Of a stretch of 64,000 bases of DNA, positions 8,901-16,509 are shown in pieces (within the stretch, counting starts at the first letter, position 1; every line of letters begins with the position of its first letter). Source of the DNA: Thermococcus henrietii (GTDB taxonomy: Archaea; Methanobacteriota_B; Thermococci; Thermococcales; Thermococcaceae); the NCBI RefSeq assembly GCF_900198835.1, contig NZ_LT900021.1:1612001-1676000 (forward strand), read 5' to 3'. Below the pieces are notes generated by a model, which saw only the letters and a list, made by a program, of their open reading frames with translations, searched no databases and was not told where the DNA came from. The translations under genes were made by a program, and so were the position numbers.

Positions 8901-9539
8901 GACTTCGAGGTCGTCGAGCGTCGCTACCTCGAGCTCAAGAGCAAGCGCGAGCAGGTTCTGGCCGAGAAGGAGAGCATAGAGGAGTTCATAGAGGAGATAG
9001 AGGGCCAGAAAAAGCAGGTGTTCCTCCAGACGCTCGAGGCGATAGCGAAGAACTTCTCGGAGCTCTTCGCCAAGCTCTCGCCGGGAGGAGAGGCCAAGCT
9101 AATCCTCGAGAATCCGGAGGACCCGTTCGCGGGTGGCCTTGAGATTGAGGCGAAGCCGGCAGGTAAGGACGTGAAGAGGATTGAGGCAATGAGCGGTGGC
9201 GAGAAGGCGATAATCGCTCTGGCCTTCGTCTTTGCGATACAGCGCTACAAGCCCGCCCCGTTCTACCTCCTCGACGAGATAGACGCGCACCTCGACGATG
9301 CAAACGTCAAGCGCGTGGCGGATTTGATTAAAGAGGCATCGCAGGAGAGCCAGTTCATTATAATAACCCACCGTGACGTCATGATGGCCAACGCCGACAG
9401 GATAATCGGGGTTGCCATGAGGAACGGCGTCTCAAAGGTCGTCTCGCTCAGCCTCGAGAAGGCCAGGAAAATCCTCGAGGAAATCAGGCGGAGAAGCGAC
9501 GAGGAGCACAGGGAGATGTTCGGCCGTCTGGAGGGCTGA
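5973..9539 (+). CDS. smc: Chromosome segregation ATPase SMC
   Basis: An 1188-residue condensin ATPase. Order: N-terminal head with the ABC-type P-loop GANGSGKS (33-40); long coiled coil rich in E, K and R; hinge at about 515-660 (GLYGTLGELITVKDG to LGRLTFLPLNKIKP); second coiled coil; C-terminal head with ABC signature MSGGEK (around 1074) and Walker B FYLLDEIDAHLDD (D1101, E1102). It forms a dimer that organises and segregates DNA together with the kleisin ScpA, whose gene starts two bases after this stop. All catalytic motifs are intact and the length is typical for archaeal SMC. Confidence 0.97.
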   Translation: MPYIEKIEMKGFKSYGNKKVVVPLAKGFTAIVGANGSGKSNIGDAVLFVLGGLSAKAMRASRISDLIFAGSKSEPPAKYAEVAMYFNNEDRGFPVDEDEVVIKRRVYKDGRSTYWLNGKRATRSEIIDLLSAAMISPEGYNIVLQGDITKFIKMSPTERRLIIDDISGIAEYDAKKERALKELKQAEENLARVDLLIREVKAQLDKLEKERNDALRYLDLKERVERARVTLLLGEIKRLEKIIEDESTRDREIEAEVNALNAKLKEIAKEIVAKEKELAEVERELEEKSEDGILEVTRKISEVKSKIEMARRNIENAKGEIEESQRRLKKAKDELKRIGEEIEKSRNAIKRWSKRREKLLADIKTLEASRNELVVKLGEIDRRYSLAREEFDKVVEELEEAKKGLYMKESEIEKFTEEIERARTRITQANLKRNALRERIEETKRALEEKRSELSEVEGKLSKVEARLRKLEKELEEKTKKLRKLEPELAKAKEELIKAEAQREVRGNRAVEFLKKSNIPGLYGTLGELITVKDGRYALAVEVALGGNYDNVVVEDDRVAERAIKLLKERKLGRLTFLPLNKIKPRSMRERPSLGIPAMDVVSYDPRFRNAVAYALGDTLIVEDMDEARSVGIGKVRMVTLGGELLERSGAITGGHYRPRGRLGVNVDEIKAKVERLEREKEALEAEVNSLKAERKGIENTLFELRMRKSELSKDLQVLQRDLERLLAEDKSLKEEIEESEKLIETLTAKIDEAKGEMAKLRGRIERLEKKREKLRKALDNPEARELNARIREVEGQIAKLKEELSRVESKLESLESRINEELLPRKADLEEEIEGLINRINALQANIKENEEAIKRFEAELEELKKAEENVKDELKELRERRERLKKEIAELRKEKDELSSKLQELRIEANTLKIKLAQAETTLKEKRAELKHFDAKLIKSIKEIPLELEALREEIERMEEEIRALEPVNMKAIEDFEVVERRYLELKSKREQVLAEKESIEEFIEEIEGQKKQVFLQTLEAIAKNFSELFAKLSPGGEAKLILENPEDPFAGGLEIEAKPAGKDVKRIEAMSGGEKAIIALAFVFAIQRYKPAPFYLLDEIDAHLDDANVKRVADLIKEASQESQFIIITHRDVMMANADRIIGVAMRNGVSKVVSLSLEKARKILEEIRRRSDEEHREMFGRLEG

Positions 9540-9541
9540 CG

Positions 9542-10216
9542 ATGGAATCGAGAAGGGAAGAGGAAATCACCCCGATTGACATACTGCTCCAGCTCGTCCA
9601 GATGGGGCGCGTTGACCCCTGGAACATCGACATCGTTGATTTGACCGAGAAGTACATTCAAAGGCTCAGGGAGATGAAGGAGCTCGACCTCCGCGTTTCA
9701 GCGAGGGCAATCCTAGCGGCTTCAATCCTCGTCAGAATGAAGAGCGAGGCTTTACTCTACGAGGGAGAGGAGAACGAGAAGGAAGAAGAGGAAGAGAGGA
9801 TTCGCGTCGAGGTTGAGCCCTTAGCGCCTCCTCTCAGGAGGGTGGAGCGCTACTACACCTTCGACGACCTCCTTGAGGCGCTGATGGACGCGCTTGAGGA
9901 AGCCGAGAGGAGGAAGCCGAGGAAGAGAAAGCGCGAGGAGATTGATGAGGAGGTTTTCGTAGTTGACGACTTCCGCGTTGACATCGAGAAGCACGTCAAC
10001 AGGCTCTACGAGATAGTCAGGAAGCTCTACGAGGAGACGAGAAAGCCCATAAAGTTCTGGGATTTGGTCTTCGACAACACACCTAAGGTCATCGCGAGGA
10101 CCTTCCTCTACCTACTCTTCTTAGCGAACATGGGCAAGGTCGACCTCGTTCAGGAGGAGCCCTTCGGGGAGATACTGGTCGTGCCAATGGTTGAGACCGC
10201 AAAGAGCGGGAGCTAG
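9542..10216 (+). CDS. scpA: Kleisin ScpA, SMC partner
   Basis: A 224-residue kleisin that bridges the SMC heads. The N-terminal pattern PIDILLQLVQMGRVDPWNID is a family hallmark, followed by a helical domain (ARAILAASILVRMKSEALL), an acidic linker, and a C-terminal winged-helix region (PIKFWDLVFDNTPKVIARTF...LFLANMGKVDL). It is cotranscribed with smc, with start and stop two bases apart. No scpB follows; instead a broken PIN gene on the other strand overlaps its stop codon. Confidence 0.93.
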   Translation: MESRREEEITPIDILLQLVQMGRVDPWNIDIVDLTEKYIQRLREMKELDLRVSARAILAASILVRMKSEALLYEGEENEKEEEEERIRVEVEPLAPPLRRVERYYTFDDLLEALMDALEEAERRKPRKRKREEIDEEVFVVDDFRVDIEKHVNRLYEIVRKLYEETRKPIKFWDLVFDNTPKVIARTFLYLLFLANMGKVDLVQEEPFGEILVVPMVETAKSGS

Positions 10217-10403
10217 ACCCTTTCCTTTACCCACTTTAGAAACTCCACAGGGGTCATAACCCAAATTCCTCTCTCGGCAATATAGTCTGAGACGTTCCAC
10301 GTGAGTATTACTACAAAAGGGTTAGGACGTACCTGTTAACCCCTCCAGAACGGATTAGTGAAGCGAAGACAACGTTGGTGTCCACAACTACAGCGATTTC
10401 CAT
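10213..10403 (-). pseudogene. Remnant of a PIN-domain (VapC-type) toxin with internal deletion
   Basis: Reading from the ATG at 10403 gives MEIAVVVDTNVVFASLIRSG, the typical first strand and helix of a PIN nuclease with its Asp. A stop follows about 31 codons in. In another frame the sequence continues VVILTWNVSDYIAERGIWVM and then TPVEFLKWVKERV, a normal PIN C-terminus with the TWN.SDY motif. The two ends are present but the middle, with the remaining acidic residues, is missing. The start overlaps the antitoxin gene upstream as in an intact pair, so the toxin was lost by internal deletion and frameshift. Confidence 0.75.
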
Positions 10404-10609
10404 GCGCCCTTCCCCACCTTCCGAGAAAGCTCCATTGCATCTTGGAGCTCGAGTTCAGAATTCATGGATATCGCCTCAAGAACGAGAAACCGCTGGACAG
10501 CCCTAACTAAGCGTTCCTCAGGAACGCCCCTGATTCGCGCCAAGGTTTTGAACTCCGGAGGAATTGGAACCTCGACCTTTCGAAACGATGCATCGCTCTC
10601 GATGCTCAA
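10388..10609 (-). CDS. VapB-like antitoxin left beside a broken PIN toxin
   Basis: A 73-residue protein with a short strand (FRKVEVPIPPEFKTLARI) and two helices, like small Thermococcales antitoxins paired with PIN toxins. The start is a TTG at 10609 after GGTGAAGGGG. Its 3' end overlaps the start of the PIN remnant by 16 bases, the classic toxin-antitoxin arrangement. It appears intact although its partner is destroyed; it may persist as a free antitoxin or be in decay. The family name rests mainly on context. Confidence 0.55.
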   Translation of the reverse strand: MSIESDASFRKVEVPIPPEFKTLARIRGVPEERLVRAVQRFLVLEAISMNSELELQDAMELSRKVGKGAWKSL

Positions 10610-10623
10610 TCCCCTTCACCCAA

Positions 10624-11073
10624 CTAAGTTTCACTCGATTCCCTATTAACCTTTTCCCGCTCCCGTCTTTTCGCCGGCCTCAGAGTTATTGCGAGTAAGG
10701 GCTCCTCGCTCCCGATGTAGAGGTTTCGCTTTTCCCTGTTGAGGTAGAAGCAGTAAATGCCGTCTGGAATCTCAGAAAGGAACTTGAGCGAAGACGTTTC
10801 CCTCGCGAGCCTCTTATCCGGAAAGACGCACCGATAGGTTCCTTTCAATTCCTTCACGCGCTCACGGATTTCATCGAGGCGAAGCCTCTCGCAGTCGAGC
10901 CTGGCACAGACGAGGCTCTTCCTTCCGTCGGTGAAGATTACAACGCGCTCGTTGATGTCAATCCTCCGCGAGCGGTCGAGAAACGCCCAGAGTTCCGAGT
11001 AGACCCGCTCAAGCTTCCTCCTCTTTGCCAGTCTTTTCACGAGCCTTTCCTCTGCGTGCCTCGTCAGGAGCAT
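10624..11073 (-). CDS. Conserved-looking hypothetical protein (RHAEERL start)
   Basis: A basic protein of 149 residues from the ATG at 11073, which follows a strong GGAGGTGTG. The beginning, [14 protein letters not shown], then a region with [17 protein letters not shown], is vaguely like DUF4258 or BrnT-type small nuclease folds, where a His-Ala...Arg motif opens the domain; this is weak. The C-terminus is a charged tail ([11 protein letters not shown]). It lies upstream of the antitoxin remnant, with a 14-base gap, so the two may share a transcript. Function not recognised. Confidence 0.5.
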   Translation of the reverse strand: MLLTRHAEERLVKRLAKRRKLERVYSELWAFLDRSRRIDINERVVIFTDGRKSLVCARLDCERLRLDEIRERVKELKGTYRCVFPDKRLARETSSLKFLSEIPDGIYCFYLNREKRNLYIGSEEPLLAITLRPAKRREREKVNRESSET

Positions 11074-11113
11074 GTTCACACCTCCACACCTAGTTGAAAA
11101 AGCCATTGGGCAT

Positions 11114-11137
11114 CTGCATAGATACCTACATATGCAG
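11114..11137. promoter_or_regulatory. Dyad in the divergent promoter region
   Basis: CTGCATA (11114-11120) and TATGCAG (11131-11137) are 7-base inverted arms separated by 10 bases. They lie between two divergent genes, ahead of a TATA box (AGTATTTAAGG, about 11156) for the membrane protein. A shared regulator is possible. Only the dyad itself is seen. Confidence 0.3.
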
Positions 11138-11187
11138 GTTCTGACTAACGAGAAAAGTATTTAAGGATTCAAACGAAAAACCGAGTG

Positions 11188-11544
11188 ATGAAGGCGAGAA
11201 CCTACGTGCTCCTCTTCGTACTGTTTGCACTGGTCGATGCCCTTACAACGTGGTTCGGGGTTAGGTTGGGCTTTGCTGAAGCCAACGGGGTAATAGCTGA
11301 GAGACTCAGGAACCCGGCGCTCTTTTTCGGCAGCTACGCTCTCTTCACGGCACTCGGGGCCAGTGTCATAGCGATTTCAATCAGATTGGAAAAGCTCAGC
11401 CCCGCTTTCAAACTTATCGCACTCGGAATGGTGCTCTTGAAGGCGGTTCCCGCCGTTAACAATCTCATTCTCCTCGCAGGCATCTCAAAGTCGAGCGTTA
11501 TTGCCACGACTGTTGGGCCACTGTTGAGGGTAGCACTTCCATGA
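11188..11544 (+). CDS. Small membrane protein, DUF5658-like
   Basis: A 118-residue protein with four predicted membrane segments. The segment LVDALTTWFGVRLGFAEANG resembles the DUF5658 family, in which a helix with D.LTT and a following E.N are conserved. The ATG at 11188 follows GTG directly; both are in frame and the ATG is preferred. The transcript starts from a TATA box about 25 bases upstream, so the leader is very short. No function is known for the family. Confidence 0.55.
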   Translation: MKARTYVLLFVLFALVDALTTWFGVRLGFAEANGVIAERLRNPALFFGSYALFTALGASVIAISIRLEKLSPAFKLIALGMVLLKAVPAVNNLILLAGISKSSVIATTVGPLLRVALP

Positions 11545-11632
11545 CAGTCGGCACTTCTAAGCCCCAACAGGGCATTTCTTCAACAACGCCACACTCGGAA
11601 AGCTTTTATGGTTCCCCACCGAAGGGCTCAAC

Positions 11633-14020
11633 ATGTCCTATCTTCGCAGGGATTTAATCGAGCCCCGCGTTTACCAGGAGGTAATCTACGCCCGCTGTAA
11701 GGAGCGGAACTGCCTCGTCGTCCTGCCTACCGGCTTAGGAAAGACGCTCATAGCGATGCTCATAGCCGATTACAGGCTTTCGAAGTACGGGGGAAAGGTT
11801 CTCTTCTTAGCTCCGACCAAACCACTGGCGATGCAACACGCCGAGAGCTTCAGGCGACTCTTCAACCTTCCGCCCGAGAAGATTAACGTCCTCACCGGCG
11901 AGCTTTCCCCCGAGAAGCGCGCCGAGCTGTGGAGGAAGAGCGTTGTCATTACCGCGACGCCCCAGACCGTTGAAAATGATATCCTAACCGGGAGGATTTC
12001 GCTTGAGGACGTCGTCCTGCTCGTCGTCGATGAGGCTCACAGGGCCGTTGGCAACTACGCCTACGTCTTCATAGCGAAGGAGTACCTTAAGACCGCCAAA
12101 CATCCCCTCGTCCTCGGATTAACTGCATCGCCCGGTAGCGACGAGGAGAAGATTCGCGAGATAGTTGAGAACCTAGGGATAGAACGCATAGAAATCAGAA
12201 CCGAGAGCTCGCCGGACGTCAAGCCCTACGTCCAGAAGATAGCCTTCGACTGGGTTAAGGTCGAACTGCCGGGAATCTACAAAGATGTAAGAAAAATCCT
12301 GCGCGAGATGCTCAAGGATTCCCTAAAACCCCTCGCCGATGCCGGGCTTGTGAGCTCCTCTTCGCCAGACATCTCGAAGAGGGAGGTCCTTCAGGCGGGC
12401 TCGAAGATAAACCAGGCGATGGCCAAAGGCGACTACTCCATCGGCTACCTCAAGAAGCACCAGGCCAAGGCCATGAAGCTCCACCACGCGATTGAACTTT
12501 TGGAGACCCAGGGACTAACTGCACTCAGGAGCTACCTCAAGAAGCTCCGCGAGGACCGCTCGAAGTCCGGTAGAGAACTCATGGAAGACCCGCGCATGAG
12601 GAAGGTCACCTACCTCCTCGTTCAGGCGAAGGAACTTGGCCTCGACCACCCGAAGATGGAGAAGCTGAAGGAGCTTATCCGGAAACAACTTGAGAAAAAG
12701 CCGGACTCTAAAATAATCGTTTTCACGAACTACCGCGACACGGGCAGGAAGATAGTTGAGGAGCTCAAGGAGATGGGCATCTCGGCGGAGCGCTTCATAG
12801 GACAGGCGAGCAGGGGAACGGACAGGGGGATGAGCCAGAGGGAGCAGAAAGAAGTCCTAGACAGGTTCTCGCGCGGTGAGTTCAACGTTTTAGTTGCCAC
12901 GAGCGTCGGTGAGGAGGGGCTGGATGTTCCCGAGGTGGATTTGGTCGTCTTCTACGAGCCCGTGCCTTCAGCAATAAGGAGCATACAGCGCCGCGGCAGA
13001 ACAGGAAGACACAGGCCCGGAAAGGTGGTAATCCTCATGGCCAAGGGGACGCGCGACGAGGCCTACTACTGGAGCTCCCGGAGGAAGGAGAAAGGCATGT
13101 TCGAGGCGATAAGGAAAGTCGCAAGGGAGCTTGAATCAAAGCTTGAGAGGGAATCAAAAGGCCGGGAGAGGGTTGAGATGGGGAAGGGGAGGATAACTTC
13201 CCTTGACGCGTTTCTAAAGGTTGGCAGGGTCAAGAAGGCCGGGAGCGGGGAAAAGGCAGAAGAACCGGAGAAAAAGGCCGAATCAAAAGCCCTGCAGATT
13301 CAAGATGAGAAAAAAGCTGAGAGCAAGAGCGGGGAAATCCCGGTTAAACCCATCTTCGTGAGGAAACCGAAGGGAATAGTAGTCTACGTTGACTCGCGCG
13401 AGCTAAGGAGCGGGGTGCCGAAGATTCTGAAGGAGCTTGGGGCTGAGATTGAGGTCAGAACCCTCGACGTTGCCGATTACGTCGTCAGCGAGGAGGTGGG
13501 AATAGAGAGGAAGAGTGCCAACGACTTCATACAGTCAATCATAGACGGCAGGCTCTTCGACCAGGTTGAGAGGCTTAAGAGGGCCTACGAGAAGCCCGTA
13601 ATAATCATCGAGGGAGAGCTCTACGGCATCAGGAACGTCCACCCCAACGCGATTAGGGGAGCCATAGCCTCGGTAACCGTTGACTGGGGTGTTCCGGTGC
13701 TCTTCTCCTCGGGGAAGGAGGAAACGGCCCATTTCATTTACCTCTTAGCTAAACGCGAGCAGGAGGAGCGGAAGAAGGAAGTGAGGCTGAGGAGCGAGAA
13801 GAAGGCCCTAACCCTGGCTGAGAGACAGCGCCTAATCGTTGAGGGCCTTCCAAACGTCTCCTCGACGCTGGCCAAGCGCCTGCTGAGGCACTTCGGCAAC
13901 GTCGAGCGGGTATTCACAGCAACGGAAGAGGAGCTCAAGGAGGTCGAGGGGATAGGCGAAAAGAAGGCGAGGGAGATAAGGAAAGTCATAACCGCCCCCT
14001 ACGTTGAGGACGAGGGGTGA
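11633..14020 (+). CDS. hef: Hef helicase/XPF-family nuclease
   Basis: A 795-residue fork-processing enzyme, the archaeal relative of FANCM and XPF. The superfamily 2 helicase half has LPTGLGKT (31-38), DEAH (133-136), TASPG and the late motif QRRGRTGRHRPG. A charged linker (about 500-570) leads to the XPF nuclease: VDSRE with D587 and IERKSANDF with E625, R626, K627 and D631. A C-terminal double helix-hairpin-helix (GLPNVSSTLAKRLL, VEGIGEKKAREI) binds DNA. It acts on stalled forks and flaps and normally works with PCNA. No intein is present. The last 22 bases overlap the neighbouring gene tail to tail. Confidence 0.95.
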   Translation: MSYLRRDLIEPRVYQEVIYARCKERNCLVVLPTGLGKTLIAMLIADYRLSKYGGKVLFLAPTKPLAMQHAESFRRLFNLPPEKINVLTGELSPEKRAELWRKSVVITATPQTVENDILTGRISLEDVVLLVVDEAHRAVGNYAYVFIAKEYLKTAKHPLVLGLTASPGSDEEKIREIVENLGIERIEIRTESSPDVKPYVQKIAFDWVKVELPGIYKDVRKILREMLKDSLKPLADAGLVSSSSPDISKREVLQAGSKINQAMAKGDYSIGYLKKHQAKAMKLHHAIELLETQGLTALRSYLKKLREDRSKSGRELMEDPRMRKVTYLLVQAKELGLDHPKMEKLKELIRKQLEKKPDSKIIVFTNYRDTGRKIVEELKEMGISAERFIGQASRGTDRGMSQREQKEVLDRFSRGEFNVLVATSVGEEGLDVPEVDLVVFYEPVPSAIRSIQRRGRTGRHRPGKVVILMAKGTRDEAYYWSSRRKEKGMFEAIRKVARELESKLERESKGRERVEMGKGRITSLDAFLKVGRVKKAGSGEKAEEPEKKAESKALQIQDEKKAESKSGEIPVKPIFVRKPKGIVVYVDSRELRSGVPKILKELGAEIEVRTLDVADYVVSEEVGIERKSANDFIQSIIDGRLFDQVERLKRAYEKPVIIIEGELYGIRNVHPNAIRGAIASVTVDWGVPVLFSSGKEETAHFIYLLAKREQEERKKEVRLRSEKKALTLAERQRLIVEGLPNVSSTLAKRLLRHFGNVERVFTATEEELKEVEGIGEKKAREIRKVITAPYVEDEG

Positions 14021-15048
14021 AGGACTACCCTCAGAACCGGGAGCCTGTCCTGATACCACGTCAGGTTCTCGATGTTGAAGAACCATACGTCGGCGTTGAT
14101 GTCGTAGGGGATTCCGGCGTTCCAGAGGGCCGAGGCCATAACCTTTCCGAAGTCCTCGTCAGCCTGAATCGGGCACTGAACGCTTTTATCCTTCTTTGAA
14201 AACCAGAACGGCCTCCACGCACCAACCCACGTGGGAATTCCGGTCTTTTTCGACCAGTTGAGGGCGGCGTTTATCGCGCTCTCTATTAAGGTCATGTTGT
14301 AGGTGCAGTGCTTCGGGCCGCCCGCGTAGACGTGCCACTCGGCGAGGGTGTAGCCGTCGTTGGTAACGTTGAGGTAATTGAGGTAGAAGGGGCTTGAAAC
14401 CCGCACAGGGGTTACGAAAACGAGCCGGTAGGGGTCGATTTTTCTGATTTCGGCTATCGTCTGAGCGTAAACCTTGTTGAGGACGTTGGGATAGTCTTTT
14501 ATCGGCCCACTCGACTCGATGAGGAGGTCGTAGGAAAGAAGGTAGGAGGTTCCTTTGAAGTACTCGGCGACGGTCTTCCACCAGAGGATGAAGTGCTCCT
14601 GGGCCTTCTCGCTCGTCGGGTCGTTCCTCAGCTCCGGTGCCGTATATGTGATAATTGGGATAAGGCCGGCTTTGAGTGTGTCGTTGACTATCTCGCCGAG
14701 CTGGACCAACGCGGTTTTGTTGTTCACGACGTCAGCTTCTACCCTTATCCTGACGTTGGAGAAGCCAGCTTTCTTGAAGTATTCTGGCACGTTCACACCC
14801 TTCGAGCGCCAGTAGAAGTAGTAGCGGTGAACCCTCGCGAAGCTCATCCAGTCAACGTCGATTCCAACGCCCAGGAGCTTCTCGTACTGCTGAGCCGTTA
14901 TAGGCTCTTCTCCGAGCGATTGCGTGGACCAATTAGTGGCCGGGGCAACGGTGTGATTAGGAGCCCGGTTTTCAACGACCTTGGCGTGTATGCTCCAAAG
15001 GAACGCGAGGAGGACGAGGAGTAGGAGCGCGACGCCGAGCCTCTTCAT
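13999..15048 (-). CDS. Secreted or membrane-anchored GH5-like glycosidase, catalytic residues altered
   Basis: A 349-residue protein from the ATG at 15048, with a signal anchor (KRLGVALLLLVLLAFLWSI). The rest follows the GH5 (cellulase A) barrel: early NVRIRVE, mid YDLLIES where the acid/base Glu would be E178, and EWHVYAGG with the usual His and Tyr. At the position of the nucleophile Glu (normally G-E after W-V) it has WVGAW, so Ala277 replaces it. The Asn normally preceding the acid is also missing. It may be inactive, bind sugars, or use another residue. Its 3' end overlaps hef by 22 bases. Confidence 0.65.
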   Translation of the reverse strand: MKRLGVALLLLVLLAFLWSIHAKVVENRAPNHTVAPATNWSTQSLGEEPITAQQYEKLLGVGIDVDWMSFARVHRYYFYWRSKGVNVPEYFKKAGFSNVRIRVEADVVNNKTALVQLGEIVNDTLKAGLIPIITYTAPELRNDPTSEKAQEHFILWWKTVAEYFKGTSYLLSYDLLIESSGPIKDYPNVLNKVYAQTIAEIRKIDPYRLVFVTPVRVSSPFYLNYLNVTNDGYTLAEWHVYAGGPKHCTYNMTLIESAINAALNWSKKTGIPTWVGAWRPFWFSKKDKSVQCPIQADEDFGKVMASALWNAGIPYDINADVWFFNIENLTWYQDRLPVLRVVLHPSSST

Positions 15049-15101
15049 GAGATTCAATACACAACATGAGAGGATTAAGCTTTTGGTACAACTCTCTAGA
15101 G

Positions 15102-15396
15102 CTTTCAATTCTCCTCGAGTCTTATTGCAACGGCCTTGCTGAGTTTGATAATCTACAGGCCATCATCGCTTTCAATTCTCCTAGAGTCTTATTGCAACTG
15201 ACACGGTGGGCTTTAGGGTCCTATACGTAGTTCGCTTTCAATTCTCCTCGAGTCTTATTGCAACTCACCCTCACCGTGAACGTGAAAAACGAGACAATAC
15301 TTTCAATTCTCCTCGAGTCTTATTGCAACTGAACTGCATTGCTTCAGGCGTGTCTTTGGCATCTATCTTTCAATTCTCCTCGAGTCTTATTGCAAC
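15102..15396 (-). CRISPR. CRISPR array, 5 repeats, 4 spacers
   Basis: The 30-base repeat reads CTTTCAATTCTCCTCGAGTC followed by TTATTGCAAC on the plus strand, and occurs at 15102, 15169, 15235, 15300 and 15367. The reverse complement (GTTGCAATAAGAC...GAATTGAAAG) is the known Thermococcales form, so transcription is leftward with the leader on the right. Spacers are 37, 36, 35 and 37 bases. The copy at 15169 has CTAGAG instead of CTCGAG; the others are identical. No cas gene lies in the window, so processing and interference would depend on cas loci elsewhere. Confidence 0.97.
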
Positions 15397-15849
15397 AGGG
15401 CGTGAAACTCGCCCTTTCGTCCAGAGGAGAAATAAGAACGCCCCAATATTTAAGCATTTCTGAAAAAGCCACTATAAAATCCATCAGAGGCCCTGAATTC
15501 AAGCGGTGAGGGAACACCGATTTTCAGGTAGAAGCAAGAGACTCACCAAAAAATCTGAGCCGAATAAATTTGATGGCATTCCCCTAAACGTTACCGGGAC
15601 GATAGACAAAAACAAACGATTATAACAGCACTAAATTGAACAGGGCACGATTTCAGTTGGGATTGGCAAAATTCACGGACTCAAAACGTCCTGCCCTTCT
15701 TTTCGAAGAAAATTCGTCACATCAAATCCAGCAAAATATTATAGATGGTTACATTTTTTGGAGACCCAAAATCCAACCCCCTGGTTGTTTCCAAGCTCCA
15801 AATAAGGAAACAGAGCCAATCAAACATAGAACTCAAAGAAGGCCTTGCC
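15397..15849 (-). promoter_or_regulatory. CRISPR leader and AT-rich gene-free region
   Basis: Directly beside the last repeat is a hairpin, AGGGCG-TGAAACT-CGCCCT (15397-15415). On the minus strand a TATA-like CTTAAATATTGG lies at 15443-15454, correctly placed to start a transcript into the array; a second AT stretch (TTTTATAG) is near 15472. From about 15480 to 15849 I see AT-rich sequence without a convincing gene; the one longer frame is antisense to maf and has no family features. The leader's outer limit cannot be set from sequence alone. Confidence 0.5.
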
Positions 15850-16410
15850 TCAGCGTGATAACACATCAAAGCCAAGCTCCCTGAGCTTCCATATTATCTC
15901 CATCGGGAAGCCCACGACGTTATAGTAGTCCCCCTTAATCCACTCGACGAAGAGGCCCGCCTTTCCCTGAATTCCATAGGCTCCGGCCTTGTCCATCGGC
16001 TCGCCCGTTCTTATGTAAGCCCAGATTAGCTCGTCGTCAAGGTTTCTGAACTTGACTTCAGTCGTCACGAAACCGGTTATCTCCCTTCCCTCGTGGATTA
16101 TGCAATAACCGGTCGTGACGCGATGAACCCTTCCGCTGAGGAGCTTGAGCATCTCGTAGGCTTCATTCTCGTCCCCTGGCTTTCCAAGGATTTTTCCGTC
16201 GATGCTAACGACTGTGTCAGCCCCGATGACCGTTCCGCCGGTCCGGGAGTAAACCTCCCGCGCCTTCAGCCTCGCAAGCTCGACGGCACATTCCTCTGGA
16301 ACAGTGCTGGAACACTTCTCCTCGGCGTTGCTCGGGATTACGTGAAAGTCAGCGATGAAGCGCGACAGTATCTCCCGTCTCCTCGGTGAAGCCGACGCCA
16401 GAACGAGCAT
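15850..16410 (-). CDS. maf: Maf-like nucleotide pyrophosphatase
   Basis: A house-cleaning enzyme that hydrolyses non-canonical or modified nucleoside triphosphates to monophosphates. The signature is clear: LASASPRRREIL at residues 4-15, GADTVVSIDGKILGKP in the middle, GRVHRVTTG, and DKAGAYGIQGKAG. Length is 186 residues, normal. The ATG at 16410 is preceded by GGGGGTGAG. It is probably monocistronic, between the CRISPR leader and a C/D box sRNA. Confidence 0.92.
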   Translation of the reverse strand: MLVLASASPRRREILSRFIADFHVIPSNAEEKCSSTVPEECAVELARLKAREVYSRTGGTVIGADTVVSIDGKILGKPGDENEAYEMLKLLSGRVHRVTTGYCIIHEGREITGFVTTEVKFRNLDDELIWAYIRTGEPMDKAGAYGIQGKAGLFVEWIKGDYYNVVGFPMEIIWKLRELGFDVLSR

Positions 16411-16455
16411 TCACTCACCCCCAAACGTTAAAAGGAAAGCGCCCAAGTTGAACGG

Positions 16456-16507
16456 GCGATGACGATAATTTCGCTAGCTGAACCGTGATGAGTACCCTCG
16501 CAACCGA
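16456..16507 (+). ncRNA. C/D box sRNA, predicted 2'-O-methylation guide
   Basis: Box layout in 52 bases: C-like GCGATGA (16456-16462), 15-base guide, D' CTGA (16478-16481), 3-base spacer, C' GTGATGA (16485-16491), 12-base guide, D-like CCGA (16504-16507). A short GGC/GCC stem closes the ends. These spacings are normal for archaeal C/D RNAs. The guide before D' (AATTTCGCTA) is complementary to UAGCGAAAUU, a well conserved part of 23S rRNA helix 71; the fifth position upstream of D' would select the C of UAGC. The target of the second guide was not recognised. C and D boxes deviate by one base each. Confidence 0.6.
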
Positions 16508-16509
16508 GC

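Noticed and set aside
8980-9540. Possible frameshift or intein in SMC or Cdc48
   Set aside because: Both frames are continuous with all motifs at normal spacing and no intein splice-junction motifs (Cys/Ser start, HN end).
15636-15884. An 82-codon frame to the right of the CRISPR leader
   Set aside because: No ribosome site, no family pattern, and its end is antisense to maf. Composition is that of AT-rich non-coding DNA.
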